Assembly: GCF_002844275.1 (NCBI RefSeq)
Contig: NZ_NXGX01000011.1
Coordinates: forward strand, 25,848-89,847
DNA length: 64,000 nt
Reading direction: 5' to 3'
Source of the DNA: Thalassospira lohafexi
GTDB lineage: Bacteria; Pseudomonadota; Alphaproteobacteria; Rhodospirillales; Thalassospiraceae
Shown: positions 1-7,903 of the stretch, piece by piece
Numbering within the stretch: the first letter of the stretch is position 1
How the letters are laid out: every line of letters starts with the position of its first letter
The notes under the pieces: generated by a model
The model's database searches: none
What the model saw: the letters and a program-made list of their open reading frames with translations, nothing else
Told to the model about the DNA's origin: nothing
Program-made: the position numbers and the translations under genes

Positions 1-42
1 ATACAACAAGCCAAATCCGGTAATACCTCGCTTGGGCATGAC

Positions 43-408
43 GTGGTTCATGCCGTTCGATATTACCTGAAGGGACGTCGCGGTGTATTTGTGCTGGCTG
101 GAACTGCCCTTGTCGCTGGGCTTGCATTTAACTGGAGCTGGCTGGTTGCCGCCGGTATCGCGCCATTGCTCGTCTCCGTTCTGCCGTGCGTGGCGATGTG
201 TGCGCTGGGTTTGTGCATGAACAAAAAGGCCTGTTCATCGCAAAAGAGCGCCAGCGATATCGCCCCTTCATCCGATGAAACCCCGAAAAACAGTCTTCCC
301 GGCAACGAGGCCGGAAGGTCCCCGGCTGCATCAGGCGCAAATATAGCGTCTGTAACACCCCAGTCGGGACATGAGTCCACAACCGAAAGGAATGTTAGAG
401 ATGCGTAA
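43..408 (+). CDS. small membrane protein of metal-resistance cluster
   Basis: This 121-residue protein has two hydrophobic segments at roughly residues 15-30 and 34-56, then a polar Ser/Pro/Asn-rich tail. The second segment holds Cys residues (LPCVAMCALGLC), which might bind metal. I do not recognise the family. The frame is open from base 1 of the window and the GTG at 43 has no clear ribosome site, so the true start may lie upstream of the window. The stop overlaps the start of the Met-rich gene (ATGCGTAA, 401-408), which suggests translational coupling in a copper-handling operon. Confidence 0.55.
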   Translation: MVHAVRYYLKGRRGVFVLAGTALVAGLAFNWSWLVAAGIAPLLVSVLPCVAMCALGLCMNKKACSSQKSASDIAPSSDETPKNSLPGNEAGRSPAASGANIASVTPQSGHESTTERNVRDA

Positions 409-661
409 ATCAATCAAACTCACCGCGTTTGCCACAATGATGGTCGCGGGACTGGCGACAACAGCCCTATATGCCCAGGAAGCCCAAACTCCGGACAAGC
501 AATCCCCGATGATGGAGCATGATGGCAATTCAGGCATGGGGGATATGCAGGGCATGATGGGTATGATGAAGATGATGAGCCAGATGGGGCCGATGATGGA
601 GCAGTGTACTGAAATGATGGCTGCTATGACCGATCACATGCCGCAGCCTTCCGACAAATAA
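401..661 (+). CDS. Met-rich periplasmic protein
   Basis: This 86-residue protein begins with a signal peptide (MRKSIKLTAFATMMVAGLA, then cleavage near LYAQ). The mature part is rich in Met, with clusters such as MQGMMGMMKMM, plus a few His and one Cys. Thioether clusters of this kind bind Cu(I) in periplasmic copper proteins, so copper buffering is the likely role; this is inferred from composition and from the SCO and PCu(A)C neighbours. An upstream in-frame ATG at 371 would extend into the preceding gene. The ATG at 401 is preferred because the signal peptide starts there. Confidence 0.7.
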   Translation: MRKSIKLTAFATMMVAGLATTALYAQEAQTPDKQSPMMEHDGNSGMGDMQGMMGMMKMMSQMGPMMEQCTEMMAAMTDHMPQPSDK

Positions 662-676
662 CATCGTGACATGACA

Positions 677-708
677 CCCGCCCGGGACAAATACCCGGGC
701 GGGATTTT
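677..708 (+). terminator. Rho-independent terminator after Met-rich gene
   Basis: A perfect 10-bp stem (CCCGCCCGGG/CCCGGGCGGG) with a 7-nt loop is followed by ATTTT. It separates the two small upstream genes from the SCO gene at 724. Confidence 0.8.
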
Positions 709-723
709 CCACGGGATCGTTTC

Positions 724-1374
724 ATGACATCGCATAATTTCAACCGGTTACGTTTCGTCCGTTCTATATTATGGGGGATGGTTGTTCTTGCTGCCCTACT
801 CTTTGGCGGCGCATATATCTTTCAGGCTTCCGACCACAAGCAGATGTCGTCGGGGGCCGAAGGGACGGGAGAAGCCGCAATTCACTCCGATTTTTCCTTG
901 ACCGATCATCAGGGAAACCGTGTAACCGAAGCAAGCTTCCCGGGGCGTTGGCAACTTGTCTTTTTCGGCTTCACACACTGCCCTGATGTTTGTCCGACCA
1001 CACTGGCCTATATGGCAGATGCGCTTGACCGAATGGGGCCTGAAGCAGACCGCGTGGCACCGTTATTCATTACTATTGATCCGGTACGCGATACGCCTGA
1101 CGTCATGGCGGAATATGTCGGGGCCTTTCATCCGGCCCTGATCGGGTTGACCGGCAGCGAAAAGGATGTTGCCGCAGCCGCCGAAGCCTTCCGGGTCTAT
1201 TCCGAAAAGCTGGACGACGATACCGCACCGGACGGCTATTTGATGGCCCATTCCGGGCATATATATCTGATGGCACCGGATGGCCGTTACCAGACTGTCT
1301 TTCGGGAAGGAGACCAGTCGGCAGAAGACATGGCAATCCGGGTTCTTGCGATCATGAACGGGAATACAATATGA
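724..1374 (+). CDS. SCO1/SenC family copper chaperone
   Basis: This 216-residue protein has an N-terminal membrane anchor (about residues 15-35) followed by a thioredoxin-like periplasmic domain. The SCO copper ligands are visible: CxxxC in HCPDVCPTT and a distal His in the LMAHSGHIYL segment. SCO proteins deliver copper to the CuA site of cytochrome oxidase or act as thiol reductases for it. The stop overlaps the next start by four bases (ATGA), so it is cotranslated with the PCu(A)C gene. The two families commonly work as a pair in CuA assembly. A second SCO gene follows but is interrupted by an insertion element. Confidence 0.92.
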   Translation: MTSHNFNRLRFVRSILWGMVVLAALLFGGAYIFQASDHKQMSSGAEGTGEAAIHSDFSLTDHQGNRVTEASFPGRWQLVFFGFTHCPDVCPTTLAYMADALDRMGPEADRVAPLFITIDPVRDTPDVMAEYVGAFHPALIGLTGSEKDVAAAAEAFRVYSEKLDDDTAPDGYLMAHSGHIYLMAPDGRYQTVFREGDQSAEDMAIRVLAIMNGNTI

Positions 1375-1820
1375 AAAGAACCGCCATCGCCCTCGTTATG
1401 ACCTTGCTGACAGCACTACCGGTTTCTGCCGAGAGCCTTGTCGAAATATCTGACGCCTGGGCACGTGCCACGATCCTGACATCCCGTCCGGGGGTGGCAT
1501 ATCTTACGATCACAAGTGCTGCGGCCGACCGCCTTCTGGAAATCACCACACCTGTGGCAGACCATGTGATGATACATGATGTCGTCAAGGTCGATGATGT
1601 TCGCCGGATGCGACATGTCATGGCTCTGGATGTTCCCGCCAACCGCCCGGTCACTCTGGCGCCGGGGGCAATGCATCTCATGTTGGCGGGATTGCATGAA
1701 AAACTCCGTGAAGGACAGAAGTTTCCCATGACATTGCGCTTTGAAAACGCAGGCGAGATTAGCATTGACGTCGCCATTCTTGGCATAGCTGCCGCCGGGC
1801 CGCAGGGGGAAACAGAATGA
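1371..1820 (+). CDS. PCu(A)C family copper chaperone
   Basis: This 149-residue protein has a signal peptide (cleavage near VSAES) and a single cupredoxin-like domain. It shows the family's His/Met copper-ligand pattern: DHVMIHD, then VRRMRHVM, then the PGAMHLMLAGL stretch typical of the C-terminal half. The family binds Cu(I) in the periplasm and passes it to SCO proteins or straight to cytochrome oxidase. Start and stop both overlap the flanking SCO-type genes (ATGA at each side), marking one operon. Confidence 0.9.
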   Translation: MKRTAIALVMTLLTALPVSAESLVEISDAWARATILTSRPGVAYLTITSAAADRLLEITTPVADHVMIHDVVKVDDVRRMRHVMALDVPANRPVTLAPGAMHLMLAGLHEKLREGQKFPMTLRFENAGEISIDVAILGIAAAGPQGETE

Positions 1821-2026
1821 TCCGGTGGTTGTTTTTGATCCTGGCGTTGACGGCCTCACCTGCTTTTGCGAATCATCCCGGTGAAGACCTTGACGAGGTG
1901 ATGGCGGATAAAGAGCCATATTTTGAGGTGACAAACACCGGAAAGGTTCCAGAGATAGAACTTTTCAACCAAAATCAAGGTCGCTTTAATTTGAGCGACC
2001 TTGATGATCAGATACTTATTTTAAGT
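1817..2026 (+). pseudogene. SCO family gene, 5' part, interrupted by ISL3 element
   Basis: The first 70 codons of a second SCO-type gene encode a signal peptide (MIRWLFLILALTASPAFA) and a segment with HPGEDLDEVMADKEPYF, as seen in a subfamily of SCO proteins beside copper genes. At 2027 the frame enters the insertion element and stops at 2116. The 3' part resumes in frame at 5407. Joining 1817-2026 to 5407-5844 gives a 215-residue protein with the CxxxC motif intact, so the gene is broken only by the insertion. Confidence 0.88.
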
Positions 2027-2050
2027 GGGTATACGGATTTAATGGTTGAT
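2019..2050 (+). repeat. left target duplication and left inverted repeat of IS
   Basis: TTTTAAGT at 2019-2026 is the host duplication. The 24-bp terminal repeat at 2027-2050 begins GGGTATACGG and ends ATGGTTGAT. Its partner on the opposite strand at 5375-5398 differs at three positions. Confidence 0.92.
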
Positions 2051-2084
2051 GGGGCACCTTCACCCCATCAATCTGATACCACCC

Positions 2085-3374
2085 TCAGATGGTTGATAGA
2101 TCGACTCCGTAGTTGAGTTCCTCTGCGAAGTCCGGCAGTCCGTAACCGATGGTTTTCTTGTAGAAAGGAGAGACCTTCGCAGTCGGTGCCTTCTTCTTGT
2201 GCTTCGTGGTGTAGAGCATTCGTGCCCGCATCACCTCGAAGGAGTAACCGCGCCCTTCACGGTTCTTGTCCTTGGCCAGTCGGTTGATGGACTCCGTGTA
2301 AGCGTTGGTGACGGGCATGTCCGTCTCGAAGTAGGTCATGGTCTCTTCGCGCCAGTTTCCCACTGCCCTGACCAGATCGCTCCAGACTTCCTTTTGGCCC
2401 TTCGGGATGGTGGCTATCCACTCGTCCAGGGCGGCTTCTGCCTGGAGCCGTGTGGTGGCGTCCCAGATGCCGTAGAAGCGCTCCTTGTGCTCGTAGGCGG
2501 CCAGCAGTTGCGGGAACGCGCCTGTCCAGGTCTCCATGATGAGGCGCTCCCGGTCTGAGACTTCGTGAGCGCGTTTCAGCAGGATTTTCCGGTCTCCCTT
2601 GAGAGTCCGGCTCTGGGACGGTTTCAGCTCCTTTCTGAGGCCCTTGCGCACTCTCTCTAGGGCATCGTTGGCCATGCGCACCACATGGAACTTATCGACC
2701 ACGATACGGGCCTGGGGCAGCACAGCCTTGACCGCTGCCCGGTAGGGGTTCCACATGTCCATGCTGACGATCTCGACCTTCTGCCGGTCTTTCAGCTTCA
2801 TCAGGTAGTTGGTCACCACGTCCTGGCGGCGGGTGGCCAGCAGGTCGAGCAGGGTTCGCTCCTCAATGTTGGTCAGAATGCAGCGGTAGCGCTTGTTCAG
2901 GTATAGCTCGTCAATGCCCAGGATGCGGGGCGTCTCGAAGCGGTGCCAGCGCCCCAGGAACTCGGCGCGGGCGTTGAAGATGTCGCGCACCGTCTTCTCG
3001 TCCAGGCCGGTCTGTGCCGCCACAAAGGTGTAGGGGTGGTTGAAGGATTCCTTCTCCACGTACTCATGCAGCCGCAGTGTCATACGGAATCCGTCCACCA
3101 TCTCCGGTAGCTGGGGCCTGAATGTTGTCTTGCAGGCCCGGCAGGTGTATCGGCGGCGGACCACCCAGAGAGTGACCCGCTTGCCGTGGATGGGCAGATC
3201 ACGATAGGGAACGTCACGCTTGCCGAACCGTACGAACTCACCCTGCACGCCGCATTCCTCGCAGGCGATGGGATCGGGCACGTCCACCTGGAAGTGCATT
3301 TCGTCGTCGGTTGATTTGCAGCCCAGTACTTGGTATTGCGGCAGGTGAAGGATGTTGTCGGGAAGTTCGGTCAT
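2085..3374 (-). CDS. tnpA: ISL3 family transposase
   Basis: This 429-residue DDE transposase has an N-terminal zinc-ribbon with two Cys pairs (CEECG near residue 37 and CRACK near residue 78). A helix-turn-helix-like region follows, then the ISL3 catalytic core with LGIDELYL, SMDMWNPYR, VVDKFHVVR and the late NAYTESINRLAK segment. Length is normal for ISL3. It lies just inside the left inverted repeat and appears intact, so the element may still be mobile. Confidence 0.93.
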   Translation of the reverse strand: MTELPDNILHLPQYQVLGCKSTDDEMHFQVDVPDPIACEECGVQGEFVRFGKRDVPYRDLPIHGKRVTLWVVRRRYTCRACKTTFRPQLPEMVDGFRMTLRLHEYVEKESFNHPYTFVAAQTGLDEKTVRDIFNARAEFLGRWHRFETPRILGIDELYLNKRYRCILTNIEERTLLDLLATRRQDVVTNYLMKLKDRQKVEIVSMDMWNPYRAAVKAVLPQARIVVDKFHVVRMANDALERVRKGLRKELKPSQSRTLKGDRKILLKRAHEVSDRERLIMETWTGAFPQLLAAYEHKERFYGIWDATTRLQAEAALDEWIATIPKGQKEVWSDLVRAVGNWREETMTYFETDMPVTNAYTESINRLAKDKNREGRGYSFEVMRARMLYTTKHKKKAPTAKVSPFYKKTIGYGLPDFAEELNYGVDLSTI

Positions 3375-3395
3375 GGTGTTGTATAGGCGTAGGTG

Positions 3396-3908
3396 TCAGT
3401 CAGATCCATCCGGCTCGGCATTGGTGTTTGCTTTTTTACCCAACAAGCTGCTGGAAACGAAAAGTAAGGCACCGAGGACAATTGCAATATCAGCCAGGTT
3501 GAAGGCCGGCCAATGCCAGTCTCGCCAATAGAAATCAAAGGAATCCACAACATAGCCGCGAAAGACCCGGTCAATCAGGTTGCCCATGGCGCCACCGAGG
3601 ATAAGACTGTAAGCGATGGCTTCTCCTTTATGACGATTTTCAAGGATCAGCTTGATCAGAAAAATCGAGACCACTACCGCGATTCCGATAAAAAAGTAGC
3701 GCTGCCAGCCTCCACCATTCGCAAAAAGACTGAATGCGGCACCGGTGTTCCATAGGTGCACCCAGTTAAAGAACGGGGTCACCGAAACATACTCGCCATA
3801 GGCCATTGATTGCTGCACCAGCCACTTTACAGCCTGATCAGACGCTGCCAGCAGGCCCGATATGGACAATAGGGCATACGGCGAGAGCTTTTTGCCAATA
3901 ATGAGCAT
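3396..3908 (-). CDS. lspA: prolipoprotein signal peptidase II (IS cargo)
   Basis: This 170-residue LspA is an inner-membrane aspartyl protease that cleaves signal peptides of lipoproteins after diacylglyceryl transfer. The two catalytic Asp motifs are present (GNLIDRVF and FNLADIAIV), as is the WNTGAAFSL motif, with four predicted membrane segments. It is carried inside the ISL3 element between transposase and cation transporter, four bases from the latter, so it is accessory cargo rather than the housekeeping copy. Why such elements carry lspA is not known to me. Confidence 0.93.
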   Translation of the reverse strand: MLIIGKKLSPYALLSISGLLAASDQAVKWLVQQSMAYGEYVSVTPFFNWVHLWNTGAAFSLFANGGGWQRYFFIGIAVVVSIFLIKLILENRHKGEAIAYSLILGGAMGNLIDRVFRGYVVDSFDFYWRDWHWPAFNLADIAIVLGALLFVSSSLLGKKANTNAEPDGSD

Positions 3909-3911
3909 TAT

Positions 3912-4808
3912 TTAACCCTTCAACGCCAAAATGCGTCTGGCACCGTTAAGTACAATGCCCCCCGCGATGGTGCCGATAATCAGATCCGGATAATTGGAAC
4001 CGGTCCACGCGACCAGGGCGCCGGCGGTGATGACCCCCAGGTTGATCACCACGTCGTTGGCCGAGAATATCCAGCTTGCCTTCATGTGCGCCCCGCCTTC
4101 CCGATGTTTGGATATGAGCAGCAGACAACTGGTATTGGCAATCAATGCGACGAATGCGATAGCCATCATCACCAGCGATTCAGGCTCACTACCGAATACA
4201 AAGCGTCTCACCACCTCTACGAGCACGCCCACAGCCAAGATCAGTTGCAGTACACCAGCAAGATGCGCGGCACGTACCTGCATTTTCACGCTATGTCCAA
4301 CCGCATAAAGGGCAAGCCCGTACACCGCCGCATCGGCAAAATTGTCCAGGGATTCTCCAATCAGGCCGGTGGACTGGGCGATCAGACCGGCAGTCATTTC
4401 CACCACGAACAGAAGTGCATTGATGCCGAGCAACCAGCGCAGGGTCCCGGATTCTTGCTTAGCAGAAGCTGCCGAAAACTCGGCGGCCTTGATGGTCTCC
4501 GGATTTGCAGCGACGGTTTCCTGAAGCGAGGCGCCTAGCCCCAAGGTCTTCAGTTTCGAGGTGACGGGCTCGACCTCGCCGTCATGCACGACCTTCAGCC
4601 GGCGGTTCGACAAGTCGAAGGACAGCGCCCGAATCTCCTCAAAGCCGTTCAGGGCTAGGCGAATCATTCGTTCTTCTGATGGACAGTCCATCTTCGGCAC
4701 GGCATAAACACTGACCCATCTCCCTGGCGCCTCGGAGGAGGCCTGTATATCGGTATCCGCTGCGGACGTTGCATCACCGCCACAGGCGCCACCACAGGAT
4801 TTGCTCAT
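3912..4808 (-). CDS. cation diffusion facilitator family transporter (IS cargo)
   Basis: This 298-residue protein has a Cys-rich N-terminus (MSKSCGGACGG), a short HMA-like segment (PKMDCPSEE, about residues 40-100) and a membrane part of five or six helices (about residues 120-298). The membrane part shows the CDF-type signature GESLDNFADA, with a second polar site at SANDVVINLG. CDF proteins export divalent metals by proton antiport. The divergent CadR/PbrR-type regulator suggests Cd, Zn or Pb. The ATG at 4808 is chosen over one at 4829 because it precedes the conserved Cys-rich start. Confidence 0.85.
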   Translation of the reverse strand: MSKSCGGACGGDATSAADTDIQASSEAPGRWVSVYAVPKMDCPSEERMIRLALNGFEEIRALSFDLSNRRLKVVHDGEVEPVTSKLKTLGLGASLQETVAANPETIKAAEFSAASAKQESGTLRWLLGINALLFVVEMTAGLIAQSTGLIGESLDNFADAAVYGLALYAVGHSVKMQVRAAHLAGVLQLILAVGVLVEVVRRFVFGSEPESLVMMAIAFVALIANTSCLLLISKHREGGAHMKASWIFSANDVVINLGVITAGALVAWTGSNYPDLIIGTIAGGIVLNGARRILALKG

Positions 4809-4841
4809 GATACGACTCCACTTGAACAATGTTGTGGTACC

Positions 4842-4872
4842 ATTTAAAACTATAAAGCTACTATAAGGTCAA
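4842..4872 (-). promoter_or_regulatory. MerR-type promoter of cation efflux gene
   Basis: Read on the minus strand, TTGACC (4872-4867) and TTAAAT (4847-4842) are separated by 19 bp. That long spacer is the hallmark of promoters activated by MerR-family proteins through DNA untwisting. The spacer holds an imperfect dyad around TATAGTAGCTTTATAG. It lies between the efflux gene and the divergent MerR-type gene. Confidence 0.6.
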
Positions 4873-4903
4873 TAGAGTAAAGAATCCGTTGGGGAGGAGG
4901 CTG

Positions 4904-5311
4904 ATGCGCATTGGTCAGTTGGCGCAGTTGGTAGGGGTCGAAACACAGACGATCCGCTTCTATGAACAGCAGGGCTTGTTGCCGCCGCCTGATCGGCAGG
5001 ACAACGGTTACCGTGTCTATACCGAGAAGCATGGTGAGGGGCTGGCCTTCATCCGTCGCTGCAGAATCCTGGGCCTGTCACTGGCTGAGATTCACGAACT
5101 ACAGAGCTATCAGGACGACCCTCATCAGCCTTGTACCGCCGTCAACGCCTTGCTCGATGATCACATCTCTCATGTGCGGTCGCAGATAACCGCTCTGCAA
5201 GCGCTTGAGAAACAACTCGTTTCACTGAGAGCGAGTTGCAACGATGACCGGGAAGTTGAGGCGTGTGGGGTTCTTGCTGGAATTAGCGAAGGAAACATGC
5301 ACCAGCAGTAG
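4904..5311 (+). CDS. MerR family regulator, CadR/PbrR type (IS cargo)
   Basis: This 135-residue regulator has an N-terminal winged helix (MRIGQLAQLVGVETQTIRFYEQQGLL), a dimerisation helix and a C-terminal metal loop CNDDREVEACGVL. The upstream Cys is in HQPCTAVN. This cysteine spacing is that of the Cd/Pb/Zn-responsive branch. It should repress, and with metal activate, the divergent efflux gene. The ATG at 4904 follows a strong GGGGAGGAGG ribosome site. It is the last gene before the right inverted repeat. Confidence 0.9.
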   Translation: MRIGQLAQLVGVETQTIRFYEQQGLLPPPDRQDNGYRVYTEKHGEGLAFIRRCRILGLSLAEIHELQSYQDDPHQPCTAVNALLDDHISHVRSQITALQALEKQLVSLRASCNDDREVEACGVLAGISEGNMHQQ

Positions 5312-5374
5312 GTGAAGCATCAACCAGATAATCCGATGAGATGCCGGTCTGTCTCACTCTCATGCAAAGGTAAG

Positions 5375-5406
5375 ATCAACCATTTAATCCGCTTACCCTT
5401 TTAAGT
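5375..5406 (-). repeat. right inverted repeat and right target duplication of IS
   Basis: The 24-bp terminal repeat at 5375-5398 is the partner of 2027-2050. It is followed at 5399-5406 by TTTTAAGT, identical to the bases just left of the element. Confidence 0.92.
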
Positions 5407-5844
5407 TTTGTGCCAAGGGATTGTGGTGCAGCCTGTGCAGAACAGCAAACCCTACTGGCGTCCTCTCAGGCGAGGCTGAATATTAGCCCGATGCGGGAAA
5501 TGGTCACGTTCATTACCGTTCATTCCGAAGATTTTTCAGATACTCCTTCTTGGGATCTGGTGAACTGGCGGCCTGTTATGCCGTCTTCGGATATCAGTGC
5601 TGTAACTGTTGCCGATAAATTCGCCAAATTGAGCCAGCGTGACGGGTCTGCACCGATGATTCATATTATCGATCGGAATACCCGCCATGCCGGTATTTTT
5701 CACGGCACGAGTTTCAATCAGATGAATCTGATCCTTTACGTGAACGGATTGACAAACGCTGCCCACCCCCCAAAGCCGCCTGTTGAAAAGGGGTGGCTGG
5801 ATCAGTTAACAGACTGGTTCTCAAAAGTAGGAAAAGAGCCCTGA
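5407..5844 (+). pseudogene. SCO family gene, 3' part, interrupted by ISL3 element
   Basis: This is the continuation of the SCO gene begun at 1817. The frame resumes with FVPRDCGAACAEQQ, which contains the CxxxC copper/thiol motif. It runs through the thioredoxin-like domain with VHSEDFSDTPSWDLVNWRP and the distal HAGIFHG histidines to a natural stop. No frameshift is seen, so precise loss of the element plus one target copy would restore the gene. A short product could start inside it, but it would lack the signal peptide. Confidence 0.85.
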
Positions 5845-5928
5845 ACAAAGATAGGCTTAGCACTGTTTGGTTAGCTGACCTTCCTGTTCTCTGAATACTT
5901 GGTTCCTGATTTTACGGAATACAGATTA

Positions 5929-6669
5929 ATGCCTGAACTTTCCAATATCGGCATAATAAGCGCGTTCGCCGCAGGCCTCATCTCGTTTCTCTCGCCATGC
6001 GTGCTGCCTCTGGTTCCCGGATATATCTCCTATATCGCGGGTGGTGCCTCTCTTTCGACCAGAACGGAGGCAATCCGAGTTGGTCGATTGTCATCTCTTG
6101 GTTTCAGCCTGTGTTTCGTTTTGGGCTTCACCACGGTTTTCGTCCTTCTGGGGGCCAGTGCAACAGCACTTGGTCAGTTCCTGCTCGGATACCGGTTCGA
6201 GATGAATCTGATTGGTGGCGGCATTGTCATTCTGTTCGGGCTGTTCATGCTGGGAACGCTCCGTCCGGCGTGGATGATGCGGGAAGCGCGCTTTCATCTT
6301 GATCTGCCTGGTGGGCGTGTGGTTTCGGCATATACTCTTGGACTTGCTTTTGCGTTCGGCTGGACGCCGTGTATCGGTCCTGTTCTCGGCGCCATTCTGA
6401 CCGTCAGCGCCGCGTCGGCAACGGTCAGCGATGGTATTGCATTGCTGACCATATATTCCGTGGGGCTAGGTGTGCCGTTTCTCCTGGCGGCACTGTTCAC
6501 CGAGAGCCTGTCTGCCAGATTGAAATCCATAGGGCGTTTCGGGCGGTTCCTTCGTGCCGCGGCGGCCTTGATCATGATTGTCATGGGCGTGGCCATGGTG
6601 ACCGGTTATATGTCCGCCTTTGCGTTCTGGCTGCTGGAAACATTTCCTGTTCTGTCGTCTATCGGCTGA
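5929..6669 (+). CDS. CcdA-like cytochrome c biogenesis / thiol electron transporter
   Basis: This 246-residue inner-membrane protein has six predicted helices. It carries the CcdA/DsbD-type signature with a proline-bracketed Cys in each half: FLSPCVLPLVPGYISY in helix 1 and FGWTPCIGPVLGAI in helix 4. The family moves electrons from cytoplasmic thioredoxin to periplasmic thiol proteins. Here it could keep the SCO and metal-chaperone cysteines reduced. ATG 5929 is chosen because the family N-terminus starts there; a TTG lies at 5899. It is unrelated in sequence to the DsbD-like gene ending the mer operon, apart from the fold. Confidence 0.88.
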   Translation: MPELSNIGIISAFAAGLISFLSPCVLPLVPGYISYIAGGASLSTRTEAIRVGRLSSLGFSLCFVLGFTTVFVLLGASATALGQFLLGYRFEMNLIGGGIVILFGLFMLGTLRPAWMMREARFHLDLPGGRVVSAYTLGLAFAFGWTPCIGPVLGAILTVSAASATVSDGIALLTIYSVGLGVPFLLAALFTESLSARLKSIGRFGRFLRAAAALIMIVMGVAMVTGYMSAFAFWLLETFPVLSSIG

Positions 6670-6754
6670 TCCCGCCTGTCCGGAAGAATTCTGTTGACCT
6701 TCCTTTTGCTGGATAGCGTAGCCTTTAACCTCGATATGAAGGAGGTGCAGAATA

Positions 6755-6946
6755 ATGTCTTCCGAAACCGACCCATTGGAGCATGTCATTTTACATGCTT
6801 TCAGATATGCCTGCTGGCAGGAAAGGCTTGATATTGCCGAATTCATGCTGGCAGCACTTGAAAAACTTGATCAGGAGCATACGGACTATGTCTCCGAGGA
6901 TCGTCCGTTGATGGATGCGTACCGCGATTTGACGTCTAGCCTGTAA
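6755..6946 (+). CDS. hypothetical protein (63 aa)
   Basis: This small acidic, mostly helical protein (MSSETDPLEHVILHAFRYAC...) has a strong ribosome site (GAAGGAGG) eight bases before the ATG, which supports real translation. I do not recognise a family. It has one Cys and no membrane segment. It sits between the CcdA-like gene and merR, in the same direction as the former. Confidence 0.6.
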   Translation: MSSETDPLEHVILHAFRYACWQERLDIAEFMLAALEKLDQEHTDYVSEDRPLMDAYRDLTSSL

Positions 6947-7010
6947 CATCGCAAGAATTGATATCTTGCTTCTTTCACTTCCGGCATTGCCGACATCAAA
7001 TGCTGTTGTC

Positions 7011-7427
7011 CTAAGTGCATGACAGTGCCTCCAGCACAGGACATTCCGGTACGTCTTCTCCCGAACATCGTGCAGCCGTCTCCGCCAAAGCCTGTTCGAT
7101 CCGTTCAAGATCCGCGATTTTTGTGCGCACGTCAGCAAGATGGTTCTCTGTGCGCAGTTTGACCTCCAAGCATGTTTGCAACTCACCATCCATGAGATGA
7201 AGCAATCCCCGGATATCTTCAATCGAAAACCCCAGTTCGCGGGCGCGCAGGATGAACCGCAACCGAGAAACATGTGTATCGTCATACATCCTGTAGCCCG
7301 CTTTGCTGCGCGGCGGATCGGGCATCATGCCGGACTTTTCATAATAGCGGATCGTTTCAAGGTGACAGCCCGTCACCTTCGCCAGTTCGGCACGTTTCAA
7401 TCGCCTCCCGGAATTGTGATCGTCCAT
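7011..7427 (-). CDS. merR: mercury resistance transcriptional regulator
   Basis: This 138-residue MerR has an N-terminal winged helix (TGCHLETIRYYEKSGMMP), a long dimer helix and the three Hg(II) ligand cysteines typical of mercury sensors: one in DGELQTCLEVKL and two in ARCSGEDVPECPVLEAL. It represses, and with Hg(II) activates, the divergent mer promoter. ATG at 7427 is preferred over the TTG at 7457, which would place the N-terminus inside the operator. Confidence 0.93.
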   Translation of the reverse strand: MDDHNSGRRLKRAELAKVTGCHLETIRYYEKSGMMPDPPRSKAGYRMYDDTHVSRLRFILRARELGFSIEDIRGLLHLMDGELQTCLEVKLRTENHLADVRTKIADLERIEQALAETAARCSGEDVPECPVLEALSCT

Positions 7428-7442
7428 AAGGTCAAAACCCTC

Positions 7443-7473
7443 TTGAGCCTGTAGCAACTACAGACTGTAGCTT
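7443..7473 (+). promoter_or_regulatory. mer operon promoter and MerR operator
   Basis: TTGAGC (7443-7448) and TAGCTT (7468-7473) are separated by 19 bp. The spacer holds the perfect dyad CTGTAGCAACTACAG (7449-7463). A dyad in an overlong spacer is the classic MerR arrangement, driving merT onward to the right and merR to the left. Confidence 0.85.
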
Positions 7474-7502
7474 GGATCAGGAACGAGCTTGAGGCAAATC
7501 AC

Positions 7503-7892
7503 ATGAACGATATCAAACCGGATCATCTATCGCCCGATGACGGGAAACAGGCAAAAAGAGGTCTGCTTGCGGCTGGCGGTGTGACCGGCGCCATTCTTGC
7601 GTCGGCCTGCTGTGTCGCACCACTCCTGCTTCTGATGCTGGGTGTATCCGGGGCCTGGATCGGCAATCTGACGGCCCTTGAACCTTACAAACCCCTCTTC
7701 GTGACGGTGGCACTGATATTCATCGGGCTGGGGTTCTGGCAGGTCTATTTCAAGACAAAACCGGCGTGCGACGAAGGATCTTACTGCGCCCGCCCCGAAT
7801 CCGCCCTGATCACCAAATCCGTCCTGTGGTTCTCAACCGTGCTGGTGGGGCTGGCCCTGACAATCAACTGGTGGGCATCGCTATTCTATTAG
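7503..7892 (+). CDS. merT: mercuric ion transporter MerT
   Basis: This 129-residue inner-membrane protein has three predicted helices. The first contains the Hg-binding Cys pair (ASACCVAPLLL). The cytoplasmic loop has a second pair (CDEGSYC). MerT takes Hg(II) from MerP and passes it to the cytoplasm for reduction. It is slightly longer than common MerT proteins owing to an N-terminal polar extension. It is the first gene after the mer promoter. Confidence 0.93.
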   Translation: MNDIKPDHLSPDDGKQAKRGLLAAGGVTGAILASACCVAPLLLLMLGVSGAWIGNLTALEPYKPLFVTVALIFIGLGFWQVYFKTKPACDEGSYCARPESALITKSVLWFSTVLVGLALTINWWASLFY

Positions 7893-7903
7893 GAGAAATC
7901 GAC

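Larger units (their letters stand above)
2027..5398. mobile_element. ISPpu12-like ISL3-family element with cargo
   Basis: The ends are 24-bp imperfect inverted repeats (2027-2050 and 5375-5398, 21 of 24 identical), flanked by a perfect 8-bp duplication TTTTAAGT (2019-2026 and 5399-5406). The element measures 3372 bp. It carries a minus-strand transposase, lspA and cation efflux gene, and a plus-strand MerR-type gene. This gene set, the repeat length and the size match what I recall of ISPpu12 from Pseudomonas putida. The perfect target duplication shows simple insertion without later rearrangement. Confidence 0.93.

Noticed and set aside
1817..2116. A 99-residue gene running into the insertion element
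   Set aside because: It is the broken 5' part of the SCO gene fused by chance to the IS end up to the first stop.
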